Shown: positions 23,726-32,244 of the stretch, in pieces
Position numbering within the stretch: the first letter of the stretch is position 1
Layout: each line of letters begins with the position of its first letter
Assembly (NCBI GenBank): GCA_021787335.1
Contig: JAJYMC010000060.1
Span: 1 to 57,215, forward strand
Direction: 5' to 3'
Length of the DNA stretch: 57,215 bases
DNA from: Bacillota bacterium
GTDB taxonomy: Bacteria > Bacillota > Sulfobacillia > JAJYWN01 > JAJZPE01
Notes under the pieces: model-generated
Seen by the model: only the letters and a program-made list of their open reading frames with translations
Told to the model about the DNA's origin: nothing
Database searches by the model: none
Position numbers and translations under genes: made by a program

Positions 23726-24967
23726 TTACCGCTTCAGCGAGTCGATGAGTTTCACCGGGTTCACGACCCGGCCGAGCCTGAAGGTCTTGCCGTCCTTGGT
23801 CACCTCCAACGGGTCGGCGGTCGCCAGGGCCGCCTTCCAGAAGGTCTCCGGGGTGATTGACGGCTTGACCTGACAGGCCAGGGCATAGACCCCGGCGATG
23901 TAGGGGATGGACCAGCTCCAACCGCCGCTACGATAGAACACGTAGTCCTCGGCACCGGTGGGACTGGCCGTCGTCCGGGAGTCCATCGGGACAAGGAGGA
24001 TCTGATCCTCGCCAAAGCCGGCCTCGTTGAGCCTGGAACTCCAGGTCCCGGAATATGCGGTGTTCGCCCACCAAAGTCCCGCCTCGTATGACGCGGCCTT
24101 CTCGGGGTCTGCCCCGGGGTCGCGTCCAAGACCATGGAAGTAGAATCCGTAGGTCTGGTACAGGCTCGAGGAGACGACGAAGAGCCCGGCTTCCCGAGCC
24201 CGGTTGACGGCCTCGACCACTTCGGCATACCCCTTGGCCTCGGGGCTCCAACCGACGGAGATCGAGATGACCCGGATTTTGCGCTTCACGGGTAAGGTCT
24301 TGTTGACCTCGAGGATGCGGTCGATGGACTTGGCCAGCCAGGTGAAGTCCCAGTTGAAGCCACTCTTGACGAAGTCGCCGTGATACTCGGCGATATAGTA
24401 GAGGTCGGCCCCTGGAGCGACCCCGACGGTCTTCCCCACCGCGATCGAGGCCACGGCCGGCCCGTGCATCTGGGCGGCGGAATATGCGGGGATGTGAATC
24501 TCCTCATAGAGCTTCAACCTGTCCTTGTACTCAACGTGCTCGGTGAGCAGCGGCTGGTCGATGACAGCCAGACCAACCCCGCGGCCGGTGATTCCTTTGA
24601 TGTGAAGGGAGTTAACCCCAAGGCCGGGATTCTTGCCGACCTGCATGATGAGGTCGGGATTGAACCCCTCTGGCAGGGCGGCCGGCCACTTGGTGCCAGC
24701 GTCAAAGGTGGCATACGTCAGGTCCTTGAGGCGCTCCCGCACGTCGAGTGAGCTGAGGTCGTAGCCGCGAAGGTCCACCTGCCAAGGGTCAGCGGCGTTG
24801 GCTGGGTCGTAGCTCTTGAGAACCCGCAGGGTGCCCCGATTTATGCTGGCAGCAATGGGACGTCTCTCGATCTTGGCCGACCGCCCGAACTGGAAACAAC
24901 CGGCCACAAGGACCGCCAGGGCGAGGACCAGGGCCGCGAGAGTTCGAAACTTCCTCAAGTGAGTCAC
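23726..24967 (-). CDS. atypical subtilisin-like (S8) lipoprotein, paralogue 2
   Basis: 413 aa. A lipobox (VLVAGC) ends the signal peptide, so the protein is predicted to be lipid-anchored. Subtilase motifs are present in order: Asp in GVGLAVIDQPLL, His in MHGPAVASIAVG, and Ser in GWSWSIPYIAGVYALA (aligning with GTSMATPHVAG). The oxyanion-hole Asn region reads LFVVSSSLYQT, with no Asn where most subtilases have GN. It may be active with altered specificity or be a binding protein. Closely related to the next upstream gene (25006-26217), from which it is separated by 38 bp. Confidence 0.8.
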   Translation of the reverse strand: MTHLRKFRTLAALVLALAVLVAGCFQFGRSAKIERRPIAASINRGTLRVLKSYDPANAADPWQVDLRGYDLSSLDVRERLKDLTYATFDAGTKWPAALPEGFNPDLIMQVGKNPGLGVNSLHIKGITGRGVGLAVIDQPLLTEHVEYKDRLKLYEEIHIPAYSAAQMHGPAVASIAVGKTVGVAPGADLYYIAEYHGDFVKSGFNWDFTWLAKSIDRILEVNKTLPVKRKIRVISISVGWSPEAKGYAEVVEAVNRAREAGLFVVSSSLYQTYGFYFHGLGRDPGADPEKAASYEAGLWWANTAYSGTWSSRLNEAGFGEDQILLVPMDSRTTASPTGAEDYVFYRSGGWSWSIPYIAGVYALACQVKPSITPETFWKAALATADPLEVTKDGKTFRLGRVVNPVKLIDSLKR

Positions 24968-25005
24968 CCTTTCATCCCGCTGTTGTCAGGACAAGGCCGT
25001 ATTGC

Positions 25006-26217
25006 CTATCGGATGGCCTCGATCAGCTTCACCGGATTGACGATCTTCCCCAGCCGATGAAAGCTCAGCCCTTTTCGAACGGTGACCGTGTCGCCGGTCT
25101 TGAGGGCGACCGACCAGAACTTCTCAGACGTGATGTCCGGGTCGACCTGGCAGGCCAGGGCGTAGAGTCCAGCGATGTAAGGGATGGACCAGCTCCATCC
25201 GCCCACTCGGTAGAAGACGTAGTCGTTTGGACCGGTCGGGCTGGCGGTGGTCCGGGAGTCCATCGGCACCAGAAGGTAAGTGCCCGCCGGGCCGTGCTGG
25301 GCCCCCGGCTGGAAGTAGGCGCTGGCCCAGAACAAACCCGGCCGGTAGGACCGGTAGGCATCGGGATTGGCCTTCGGATCACGGCCCAGGCCCTGGAACT
25401 GCAACCCGAAAGTCTGGTCGAGCGAGGAGGAGACCACGAACATCCCTGCCCGCTTGGCCCGTTCGACCGCCGCCATGACCTGCGCATACCCCTTCTGGCT
25501 TGGAGCCCAGCCGACGGAGATGGAGATGACTCGGATCTTCCTGTCCGCCGGCAGCTCTTGGTTGATCTCAATGACCCGGTCGATCGATTGGGCCAGGTAC
25601 GTGAAGTCCCAGTCGAAAGTGCCGTGGCTGTAGGTTCCGTGCTGCTCGGCGATGTAGTAGAGGTCCGCCTCCGGGGCCACGCCCACGGTGCTTCCGACGG
25701 CGATGGAGGCCACCGCCGAGCCGTGCATCTGGGCCACGTTGCCCGGCCAATGGATTTCCTCATAGTGCTTGAGACGGTCCTTGTATTCGACGTGGTCGAC
25801 CAGGAGGGCCTGGTCGATGATGGCTATGCCGATACCCTTGCCGGTGATGCCGGCGCTGTGTAGCGACCGGACTCCGAGGCCGGGATTCCGGCTAGTCTCC
25901 ATTGTCTTGTCGGGATCGAAGCCCGTCGGGAGCTGGGCCGGCCACTTGGTCCGGGAATCGAAGTTGGCGAAGGACAAGTCCCTGGCTCGACCGGTGAGGT
26001 CCGCATCGGTCAGGTCCCAGCTCCTAAGGTCGACCGGGGTGGCGGGGTCTTTGGGGTCATATTTCGGTAGGGCATACATGCCGCTACGCCCGAAGTTCGT
26101 GGCGGAAGGATGCTTGGAAACGCCGATGTCCGATCCTGAGCCGGCGCCGGCCGAGGCCGGGCTGAAGCTCGCGGCAAGGACTGCCGCCATGATGAGAATC
26201 CCGATGAACCTCTTCAC
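25006..26217 (-). CDS. atypical subtilisin-like (S8) secreted protein, paralogue 1
   Basis: 403 aa. Signal peptide (residues 1-24, ending FSPASA) with no lipobox, so secreted rather than lipid-anchored, unlike its paralogue. The triad regions match the paralogue: Asp in GIGIAIIDQALL, His in MHGSAVASIAVG, Ser in GWSWSIPYIAGLYALA, and again no Asn in FVVSSSLDQT. The frame is open to 26292, but GTG 26217 after GGGGAGGGG starts directly at the signal peptide. Roughly half of the residues are shared with paralogue 2, indicating a tandem duplication with a change of anchoring mode. Confidence 0.82.
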   Translation of the reverse strand: MKRFIGILIMAAVLAASFSPASAGAGSGSDIGVSKHPSATNFGRSGMYALPKYDPKDPATPVDLRSWDLTDADLTGRARDLSFANFDSRTKWPAQLPTGFDPDKTMETSRNPGLGVRSLHSAGITGKGIGIAIIDQALLVDHVEYKDRLKHYEEIHWPGNVAQMHGSAVASIAVGSTVGVAPEADLYYIAEQHGTYSHGTFDWDFTYLAQSIDRVIEINQELPADRKIRVISISVGWAPSQKGYAQVMAAVERAKRAGMFVVSSSLDQTFGLQFQGLGRDPKANPDAYRSYRPGLFWASAYFQPGAQHGPAGTYLLVPMDSRTTASPTGPNDYVFYRVGGWSWSIPYIAGLYALACQVDPDITSEKFWSVALKTGDTVTVRKGLSFHRLGKIVNPVKLIEAIR

Positions 26218-26281
26218 GTTGACCCCTCCCCAAAGGGCGAGTAGACGAAGGGCGATTCGGTGCGGGCCACGAGACAAAGCA

Positions 26282-26320
26282 AAGGGAGGCAACCCAAAGA
26301 GCTGCCTCCCTTGCTACGTC
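26282..26320 (-). terminator. terminator after the PspA gene (conserved hairpin)
   Basis: AAGGGAGGCA pairs with TGCCTCCCTT (plus 26282-26291 with 26303-26312); on the minus strand a TTTGCTTTGT tail follows. The 19-bp right arm and flank, CTGCCTCCCTTGCTACGTC (26302-26320), recurs exactly at 57033-57051. Confidence 0.75.
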
Positions 26321-26386
26321 CTAGCTACATTGATTCCCGGTTTAACTTACGCCGGGCGGCCCCGTTTTGTTTCAGGACTGACCTCT

Positions 26387-27061
26387 CTACGCCTCCGGCT
26401 TGGCCGCGTCCCGCTTGGCCTTGAGTTCGGCCAGCTGGTGGTCGAGGAGATCGTCCTTCTCGAGCTTCGCGAACTTCTCCTCCAGGGTATCCTGGTGGAG
26501 TTCCTCGGTGGCCTTGGCCCGCAGCTCGATATCGGTGATCTTGTCTTCCATCCGCCGGAACGTGTTCAACGGGTTGGTGCTGGACACCTTGGCCCGGCTT
26601 TCGGCCACGCGCTTGCCGGCGATGGCCCGCCGGTTCTGGGCGATGAGGAGGTCCTTCTTCGCGTGGGCCTCGCCGATCTTGGCCTCGAGGCTCGTCAGGG
26701 CCTGCTTTAACAGCTGGACCTGTTGCTTCTGCTCTTCCCACTGCTGCTTGAAGCCGTCAGCGATGGACAGATGCGAGTTGCGCCGCTCGAGGGCCCCCTT
26801 GGCCAAGTCGTCCTGGGCCTTGTCGACGGCCAGCCCGGCCTTGTCCTCCCACTCCTTCGCCGCGTCCTGGTTCTCGTGATAGCGCTTCTCGAGCTTCCGT
26901 TCGTCGGCGATGGCGATGGCGACCTGGGTCTTGACCTGGATGAGCTGGTTCTCCATGTCCAGGAGGACCTGCTTGATCATCTTCTCTGGGTCTTCGGCCC
27001 GGTCGATGAGGTCGTTGAGGTTGGCGCGGATGAGCGTGCTGACCCTTTCCAAGAGGTTCAC
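26387..27061 (-). CDS. PspA/IM30 family membrane-stress protein
   Basis: 224 aa, almost entirely coiled coil. N-terminus VNLLERVSTLIRANLNDLID plus AEDPEKMIKQVLLDME is the PspA/Vipp1 signature (amphipathic helix and first hairpin). These proteins form ESCRT-III-like assemblies that protect the cytoplasmic membrane. The frame is open upstream, but GTG 27061 with GGAGGGAAGAAGG in front gives the standard start. It follows the flotillin gene by 109 bp. Flotillin, NfeD-like and PspA proteins are a well-known functional set in Bacillota. Confidence 0.92.
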   Translation of the reverse strand: MNLLERVSTLIRANLNDLIDRAEDPEKMIKQVLLDMENQLIQVKTQVAIAIADERKLEKRYHENQDAAKEWEDKAGLAVDKAQDDLAKGALERRNSHLSIADGFKQQWEEQKQQVQLLKQALTSLEAKIGEAHAKKDLLIAQNRRAIAGKRVAESRAKVSSTNPLNTFRRMEDKITDIELRAKATEELHQDTLEEKFAKLEKDDLLDHQLAELKAKRDAAKPEA

Positions 27062-27170
27062 CCTTCTTCCCTCCTTCTCATCGAGATAGAGGTCCACTCG
27101 ACCTGTGGCGTCGGCCTGCTACAATCGGTTGGTTGGTGGCTTCCCTGCGGAACTGGCTGCGGTAACGGAT

Positions 27171-28670
27171 TCACTCCGCTGGCGACGACGGCTTCTGCTT
27201 GGTCGCCGCCACCTGGTCCCTGGCCGCCCCGGCCTTCTTGTCGGTGAGGGCGGCGCCAAGGGCCGGCACCTGGCTCATGAGGTCGCCGATCTTGACCCCG
27301 GCGAGGGCCTCGAAGAGCGTCGGAACCTGCGCTATCATCTTGGCGATGTCGCCGGTGACCTTGTTCGCGCCGGCCGCCTCGCCGTCGCTGGAGACGATGA
27401 CGATCTTCTCCGTCTTGGACAGCGGCTCGGCCATGTTCTTGACCACCTCGGGGAAGCCCGTGAGGAGCTTGTCGAGGACGGCCGCCTGGTTGTAGTGCTG
27501 GAACGCGGCCGCCTTGACCTGCATCGCGTCGGCCTCGGCCTCACCCTTGGCCCGGATGATCTCGGCCTCGGCGTTACCCTTCAAGCGGATGACATCGGCG
27601 TCGGCCTGGCCCTGTATCTTGACGGCTTCCGCCTGGCCCTCGGCCTCGGTGATGGCCCGCTTGGCGGTGGCCTGGGCGATGGTCTCGACCCGTTGCCGCT
27701 CGATCTCGGCCGACTTCAGGACGGTGGCGATGAGCTCGCGCTCACGGCGCTGGATTTCAGCCTCCTGGACCTTGATCTGCTCTTCTTTTTGAACCCGCTC
27801 GACCCGGACCTGCTCGGCCATGACCTGCTGCTGCATGATGTTGGCCTGGATGTCATAGGCCTTGTCGGCCTGGGCCTGCTGCTTGCGGACGGACGCGTCG
27901 TACTCGGCCTTCTTCAGGGCCAGGTCCTTCTGCGCCTCGGCCTGGCGGGTCTGCGAAGCGTTTTCGATGATCGCCCGCTCCTGGTCGGCCTTGGCCTTGG
28001 CGGTGGCCGCCTCGAGGGCCGTCTCGGCCCGCCGGACGGCGGTGTCCCGCTCGGCCTCGGCGATGGCGATGTCGGCCGCCTTCTTGATCCGGGCCACGTC
28101 CGGCTTGCCCATGTTGATGATGTACTCGTTCTTGTCACGGACCTCTTTGATGGTGAAGGAGATGACCTCGAGGCCCATCTTGTTGAGGTCCTCGGCGCAG
28201 GTGGTGCGCATCTTCTCGCCGACCATCTCCGGTTCCTTGACGATCTCCTCCACCGAGAGCTGGCCGACGATGCCGCGCAGGTGGCCCTCCATGACCAGCC
28301 GGATCAGGGCTTCACGATCCTCCGGGGGCTTGGTGAGGAACTGCTCGGCGGCCGTCCGGATGCTCTCGGGGTCGGACCTCACCTTGATCTGGGTGACCGA
28401 CTCGACGTTGACGGCGACGCCCTGGACGGTGAACAGGTCCTGCTGCGGCGCCACGTCGAAGGACATGAGCTCGAGCGACAGCTCGCGGCAGCTCTGGATC
28501 ATCGGCCAGACGATGGCCCCACCGCCCTGGACGATACGGGTCCCCCCGAAGCCGTAGACGATGAGGGCCTGGTTCGGCCCGACCTTCCGGAACATGCTCG
28601 ACAGTAAGGCCAAAAGGAACAGCGAACAAATGACGATCAATCCAGCGATTATCAGCACGGTCGTCATCAT
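27171..28670 (-). CDS. floT: flotillin-like protein (FloT/YuaG)
   Basis: 499 aa. One N-terminal hydrophobic hairpin (residues 3-25), a PHB/SPFH domain (about 30-210, with VGPNQALIVYG and VTQIKVRSDPESI), and a long Glu/Ala-rich flotillin coiled coil (about 210-400). A C-terminal region with FPEVVKNMAEPLSKTEKIVI, conserved in flotillins, follows. It organises membrane microdomains. It is 6 bp downstream of the YuaF-like gene, as in the Bacillus yuaF-floT order. The final Lys/Ala/Ser-rich tail is low complexity. Confidence 0.93.
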   Translation of the reverse strand: MMTTVLIIAGLIVICSLFLLALLSSMFRKVGPNQALIVYGFGGTRIVQGGGAIVWPMIQSCRELSLELMSFDVAPQQDLFTVQGVAVNVESVTQIKVRSDPESIRTAAEQFLTKPPEDREALIRLVMEGHLRGIVGQLSVEEIVKEPEMVGEKMRTTCAEDLNKMGLEVISFTIKEVRDKNEYIINMGKPDVARIKKAADIAIAEAERDTAVRRAETALEAATAKAKADQERAIIENASQTRQAEAQKDLALKKAEYDASVRKQQAQADKAYDIQANIMQQQVMAEQVRVERVQKEEQIKVQEAEIQRRERELIATVLKSAEIERQRVETIAQATAKRAITEAEGQAEAVKIQGQADADVIRLKGNAEAEIIRAKGEAEADAMQVKAAAFQHYNQAAVLDKLLTGFPEVVKNMAEPLSKTEKIVIVSSDGEAAGANKVTGDIAKMIAQVPTLFEALAGVKIGDLMSQVPALGAALTDKKAGAARDQVAATKQKPSSPAE

Positions 28671-28676
28671 GCCCCG

Positions 28677-29414
28677 TCACTCCCCTCTCTGGGTATCTTT
28701 GAGTTTCTTTGTGCTTTCGCCGTTCTTGATGAACTCTGCCCAGGGCTGGACGTAGGCCAGGCCGTGCTCGTAGTTGACGATGACGACCTCCTCGCCCCGC
28801 CGGATGGCCCGCCCGGTGTCGCTGCGGGCTCCCGCGGTGTGTCGCCCGCCGCCCATGGAGTAGACGATCTCGCCGGTCCCACCCTCGCGGATGCCCGACG
28901 TGACCCTGGCGATGGTCCCCGGCAGGCTGTAGTCGTCCGGGTCCATCACCCGCTGCCCGGGGATGAGCAGCTTGGCCAGAAAGAAGAAGACGATGCTCGC
29001 TCCGACCAGGCCGGCGCCGACGGCGATCAGGGCCACGAAGATGGCCATGAGACCGGAGTACATCCGCAGAAGGTAGCCGATCCCGCCGAACCAGGTGATG
29101 AAGGACATCATGGTGCCGAAGTTGAATGGGGAGATCGATGTCTCCGCGCCGTGGACCAGATCCCCGTGACCACCGGGGCCGTCGCCCGGCGCGCCATCAC
29201 CAATGTGGACCCCATGCCCTCCCACGTGACCGACGTCGCCCACGTGCCCGACGTGCCCGCCGACTTGGCCGCCCAGGTCGTGGCCTCCGAGGTCAACGTG
29301 GGGGGCATGGGGAAGATGGAGACTCAGGTCGAAGAAGCCGAACAGGAACGAGATGGCCGATAGGCCGAACCCGACCAGGAAACAGACGAGGTAAAAGGCG
29401 CTTAGGGAGTCCAT
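28677..29414 (-). CDS. NfeD-like / YuaF-type protein with a His-rich loop
   Basis: 245 aa. A first transmembrane helix (8-28) is followed by a roughly 60-residue loop very rich in His, Gly and Asp (e.g. GGHVGHVGDVGHVGGHG). Two further transmembrane helices come next (about 110-150), then a C-terminal OB-fold NfeD domain (GTIARVTSGIREGGTGEIVY). NfeD proteins partner with flotillin in the same operon. The His cluster holds about 15 His in 60 residues and could bind zinc, nickel or copper; YuaF proteins often have a short His patch here, but this one is longer than I would expect. Confidence 0.88.
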   Translation of the reverse strand: MDSLSAFYLVCFLVGFGLSAISFLFGFFDLSLHLPHAPHVDLGGHDLGGQVGGHVGHVGDVGHVGGHGVHIGDGAPGDGPGGHGDLVHGAETSISPFNFGTMMSFITWFGGIGYLLRMYSGLMAIFVALIAVGAGLVGASIVFFFLAKLLIPGQRVMDPDDYSLPGTIARVTSGIREGGTGEIVYSMGGGRHTAGARSDTGRAIRRGEEVVIVNYEHGLAYVQPWAEFIKNGESTKKLKDTQRGE

Positions 29415-29462
29415 GCTCTCACTCCTTCCACCAAGGCGCCGAGAAGGTCGCCTCGATCGCGT

Positions 29463-30020
29463 CTACCCCTTCAGCACCTCCAACAGGTCCCGGGCCACCT
29501 CGGGCAGTTCGGTCAGCTTGAGGAGCAGCCGGATGTAGTCCGCGGGGTCCGGCACCTCGGCCAGTTTCACCAGGGCCGCCTGGACCTCCGCCCCGAACTC
29601 GGGGTGCTGGCCGGCAGCCTTCAGCCAGTTCCGAAGGGCCTCCTCGGCATCCCCCGGATCGGCCACCGGTCCGCCCTCCCCCGCGGTCGCGGGTTGGGCG
29701 GCCGCCCCGCCCAATAACTCCCCGGTCCGCAGCTCCTCCTCGTACTCGTCGGGGTCACTGACCAGATACCCGGGATGGACCTTGAAGAACTGGGAGAGCA
29801 ACATCCTGGTGGTCATGGTCATGTGCTCTCTGGCTCCTGATTCGAGTTGCGAGAGGTAGGCCTGACTGATCGTCTTGCCCAGCTCCTCTTTCATCAGCCG
29901 GACCACTTCGGCTTGGGTCAGGGCCCTGTCCTTATCCCGCACCAAGCCTTCCACCAGCCGCAGATGCTTGAGCTTGTCGGCGAGCCGCATCGCGGTTTTC
30001 CACTTCCTGTCTACGTTCAT
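29463..30020 (-). CDS. XRE-family regulator, first gene of the flotillin operon
   Basis: 185 aa. The N-terminal HTH is split by a longer loop (LKHLRLVEGL ... ALTQAEVVRLM ... ISQAYLSQLESGAR), typical of a subset of XRE regulators; an acidic linker (about 100-130) and a helical C-terminal domain follow. The gene ends 48 bp before the YuaF-like gene with no terminator between, so it probably leads the operon regulator-NfeD-flotillin-PspA. Its promoter carries two identical palindromes (30055-30071, 30088-30104). The start is uncertain: ATG 30020 fits the leader length, ATG 29990 (MRLADKLKHL) is the alternative. Confidence 0.82.
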   Translation of the reverse strand: MNVDRKWKTAMRLADKLKHLRLVEGLVRDKDRALTQAEVVRLMKEELGKTISQAYLSQLESGAREHMTMTTRMLLSQFFKVHPGYLVSDPDEYEEELRTGELLGGAAAQPATAGEGGPVADPGDAEEALRNWLKAAGQHPEFGAEVQAALVKLAEVPDPADYIRLLLKLTELPEVARDLLEVLKG

Positions 30021-30052
30021 TGCGAGGTTTCCGGAATCACGCCTCCGGTCCA

Positions 30053-30104
30053 AGTATAGCAGATTGCTATATGGCGTGTCAAGGATTTATAGCAATCTGC
30101 TATA
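30053..30104. promoter_or_regulatory. promoter with two palindromic operators
   Basis: Minus-strand promoter: -35 TTGACA (plus 30077-30082), 18-bp spacer, -10 TATACT (plus 30053-30058). The 17-bp palindrome TATAGCAGATTGCTATA (30055-30071) covers spacer and -10. The same palindrome in reverse orientation, TATAGCAATCTGCTATA, lies at 30088-30104 just upstream of the -35; centres are 33 bp apart, about three helical turns. The second copy also sits in front of the divergent GNAT gene. Most likely the binding sites of the XRE protein at 29463. Confidence 0.85.
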
Positions 30105-30131
30105 TACCAGGGCGAACGGGTGGTGGTGGCG

Positions 30132-30599
30132 ATGAACTTCTTCTTTCGGACAATGACCGATGAGGACGCGCGGGAGGTCGCCGGGTGGCATTACGAAAGC
30201 CCGTACTCCTTCTATGACATGGACCATGACCCGGACGACCAGCGCGAGCTCCTCGACCCGAGAAGCCGCGGCGACGCCTACTTCACCGCGCTGGACGAGA
30301 AGGGTGGGGTGGTCGGGTTCTTCTCCTTCCGGTGGACCGGCGCGGTCATTGATGTGGGCCTGGGCCTCAGGCCCGACCTCACCGGTCGGGGGATCGGGCT
30401 CTCCTTCGTCGTCGCCGGGCTGGCCTTCGCCGAAGGCCGGTTCGGCCGCGAGTGTCCGCTTAGGCTGGCGGTCGCGACCTTCAACACGCGGGCCATCCGA
30501 GTCTACGAGCAGGCCGGCTTCAGCATTCGAAGCCGGTTCATGCAGGCGACCAACGGCGGGCTCCACGAGTTCGTGGAGATGATTAAAGACGACGGGTAG
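30132..30599 (+). CDS. GNAT family N-acetyltransferase
   Basis: 155 aa, a single GNAT domain: FFRTMTDEDAREVAGWHYE at the start, acetyl-CoA loop RPDLTGRGIGLSFV, and the C-terminal motif TRAIRVYEQAGF. It is closest in style to RimI/RimJ-like enzymes acting on proteins or small amines. ATG 30132 is used; upstream GTG codons at 30120 and 30123 are less likely. It is transcribed divergently from the flotillin-operon regulator and shares its operator region, so it may be under the same control. Confidence 0.85.
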   Translation: MNFFFRTMTDEDAREVAGWHYESPYSFYDMDHDPDDQRELLDPRSRGDAYFTALDEKGGVVGFFSFRWTGAVIDVGLGLRPDLTGRGIGLSFVVAGLAFAEGRFGRECPLRLAVATFNTRAIRVYEQAGFSIRSRFMQATNGGLHEFVEMIKDDG

Positions 30600-30657
30600 T
30601 CCCTGACCCATCCGGAATCTGTGCGGCATCCGAAGCGGACTCTTGGAGGTGCTCGCG

Positions 30658-31504
30658 TTGAACGGCCAGAGCTCGGTCGACTGGGGAGTCATGGGTGGAC
30701 CCGGCCAGTACGCTGAGGTCAACGACGGGATAAGGCTGCACTACGACGTCTATGGGGACGGCCCACCGCTGCTCTTGATCATGGGCCTGGGCACGCCGAT
30801 GTGGGCTTGGGAGCCGCAGGTCCGCGCATTCTCCAAGCATTTCACGACCATCGCCTATGACAACCGCGGGGTGGGCCGCACGCCCCTCCCCGCCGCGCCG
30901 CTCAGCATCGACGTCATGGCCGCCGACGCCGTCGGACTCCTCGACCATCTGGGCATCAGGAAGGCCCACGTGATGGGCGCTTCCATGGGCGGCTTCATCT
31001 CGCAGACGGTCGCCCTCGACCACCCCGATCCGCGTCGATCGCCTGGTATTGGCCTGTACCTCCTTTGGCGGGACCGAGCAGCTCGCCGCCGAGCCGTGGG
31101 TGTACCAAGAGCTGGTCAAGATGCGGGATTACACATCCATCGAGGATGTCAAGCAAGGGGCGAAGATCCTTTTCAGCGAGAAGGCCATCGCCGAGGACTT
31201 CGACCGGCTGATGGCCTGGATGGGGCGGCAGGCCGCCGACCTCGTCGCGCCGGAGGCCGTCATGGCCCACTTCGGGGCCTGCATGAACTTCGACCGCTCG
31301 CGGGACGTGGGTGATATCAAGGCCCGCACGCTGGTCATCGGGGGCGACGCCGACATCCTCATCCCGACCGAGAACTTCCGCCGGCTGGCCGCCCGGATCC
31401 CCGGGGCCAAGCTCATCCTCTACCCCGGCTGCGGTCACGGCTTCACGGTCGAGGTCGCGGACGCCGTCAACCGCGACGTGCTGGCCTTTCTTACCGCGCC
31501 CTGA
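30658..31504 (+). CDS. alpha/beta hydrolase, frameshifted
   Basis: About 281 aa if repaired. First part: HYDVYGDGPPLLLIMGLG (oxyanion region), YDNRGVGRT, and the nucleophile elbow GASMGG. Second part, in another frame: LVLACTSFGG, the acid-region strand TLVIGGDADILIPTEN and catalytic His in PGCGHGF. The frames join as HPDRVDRLVLAC if one C is removed at 31030-31031. All three catalytic positions exist, so a working enzyme is one base away. The TTG start at 30658 follows GGAGGTG. Either an assembly error or a recent pseudogene. Substrate unknown. Confidence 0.75.
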
Positions 31505-31592
31505 GAGTCGAATGGTTTTTTGCGGTCACCGGCAGGAGTCTCGTGAGGCTACGGCGAACACTCGTTCGACCAAAGAACAGGGGGAAATCGTC

Positions 31593-32051
31593 ATGACCTC
31601 GAAAGAGCTCCTTCACGAATGGGAACAATGCCGGGCCGGGCTCCGCAAATTGGCTGAGGCCATTCCACCGGGGAAAGAAAGCTTAGCGCCGGTCCCTGGG
31701 GCCATGTCCCTGGGCGACCACGTCCTCCACATCGCCTCAAGCGACAAGACGGCCGCCGATGCCCTGACCACCACCCCGGGCAAGTGGGATTGGGACACCG
31801 GCCTCGACACGAAGCGCTATCCGAAGCTCCAGGACATCCTGACCGTCCTCGACGAGCAGTCGGCCAGGATCCGTGCCTATCTCTCTTCACTCACCGACGC
31901 CGCGTTGGCCTCGAAGATCAAGACGCCCTGGGGCGAGACGACGGTCGAGTTGTTCTTCTTCAGCTGGATCACCCACGAGGCCCATCATCGTGGCAGCCTC
32001 GTGACGAGCCTTAGAGTGGCCGGGGTGACCCCGCCGAACATCTGGGGCTGA
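31593..32051 (+). CDS. DinB family protein
   Basis: 152 aa four-helix bundle. The metal-site His residues are present: one in MSLGDHVLHIA and two in THEAHHRGSL, the DinB/YfiT pattern. DinB-like proteins bind Ni, Zn or Fe; many act as thiol-dependent transferases, others have no known role. ATG 31593 follows GGGGGAAA. Likely a separate unit behind the hydrolase gene; closed by the terminator at 32124-32156. Confidence 0.85.
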   Translation: MTSKELLHEWEQCRAGLRKLAEAIPPGKESLAPVPGAMSLGDHVLHIASSDKTAADALTTTPGKWDWDTGLDTKRYPKLQDILTVLDEQSARIRAYLSSLTDAALASKIKTPWGETTVELFFFSWITHEAHHRGSLVTSLRVAGVTPPNIWG

Positions 32052-32123
32052 GGCCGGTCCCCTCCTAACCTGAGTTAGCGACTGCCCGCCGAGTATCACG
32101 GCCGGGTATCCGCAAAGCAAGGA

Positions 32124-32156
32124 GCAGGCGCCTAACCTGAGGCGCCTGCTTCTTCT
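32124..32156 (+). terminator. rho-independent terminator
   Basis: Perfect 9-bp stem GCAGGCGCC (32124-32132) with GGCGCCTGC (32141-32149), 8-nt loop, followed by TTCTTCT. Confidence 0.8.
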
Positions 32157-32244
32157 GCTCTCAGCCCGTTCGCTGCACGTCAATCTCTACTTCAGCAGGT
32201 GAAGGAGATTCACGCTCCCTTTACGAAATGTCGGTCTGTAAAGG

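Noticed and set aside
23726-26217. Catalytically dead subtilases
   Set aside because: Aligning GWSWSIPYIAG with GTSMATPHVAG keeps the Ser, and Asp and His motifs are intact, so only the oxyanion Asn is in doubt.
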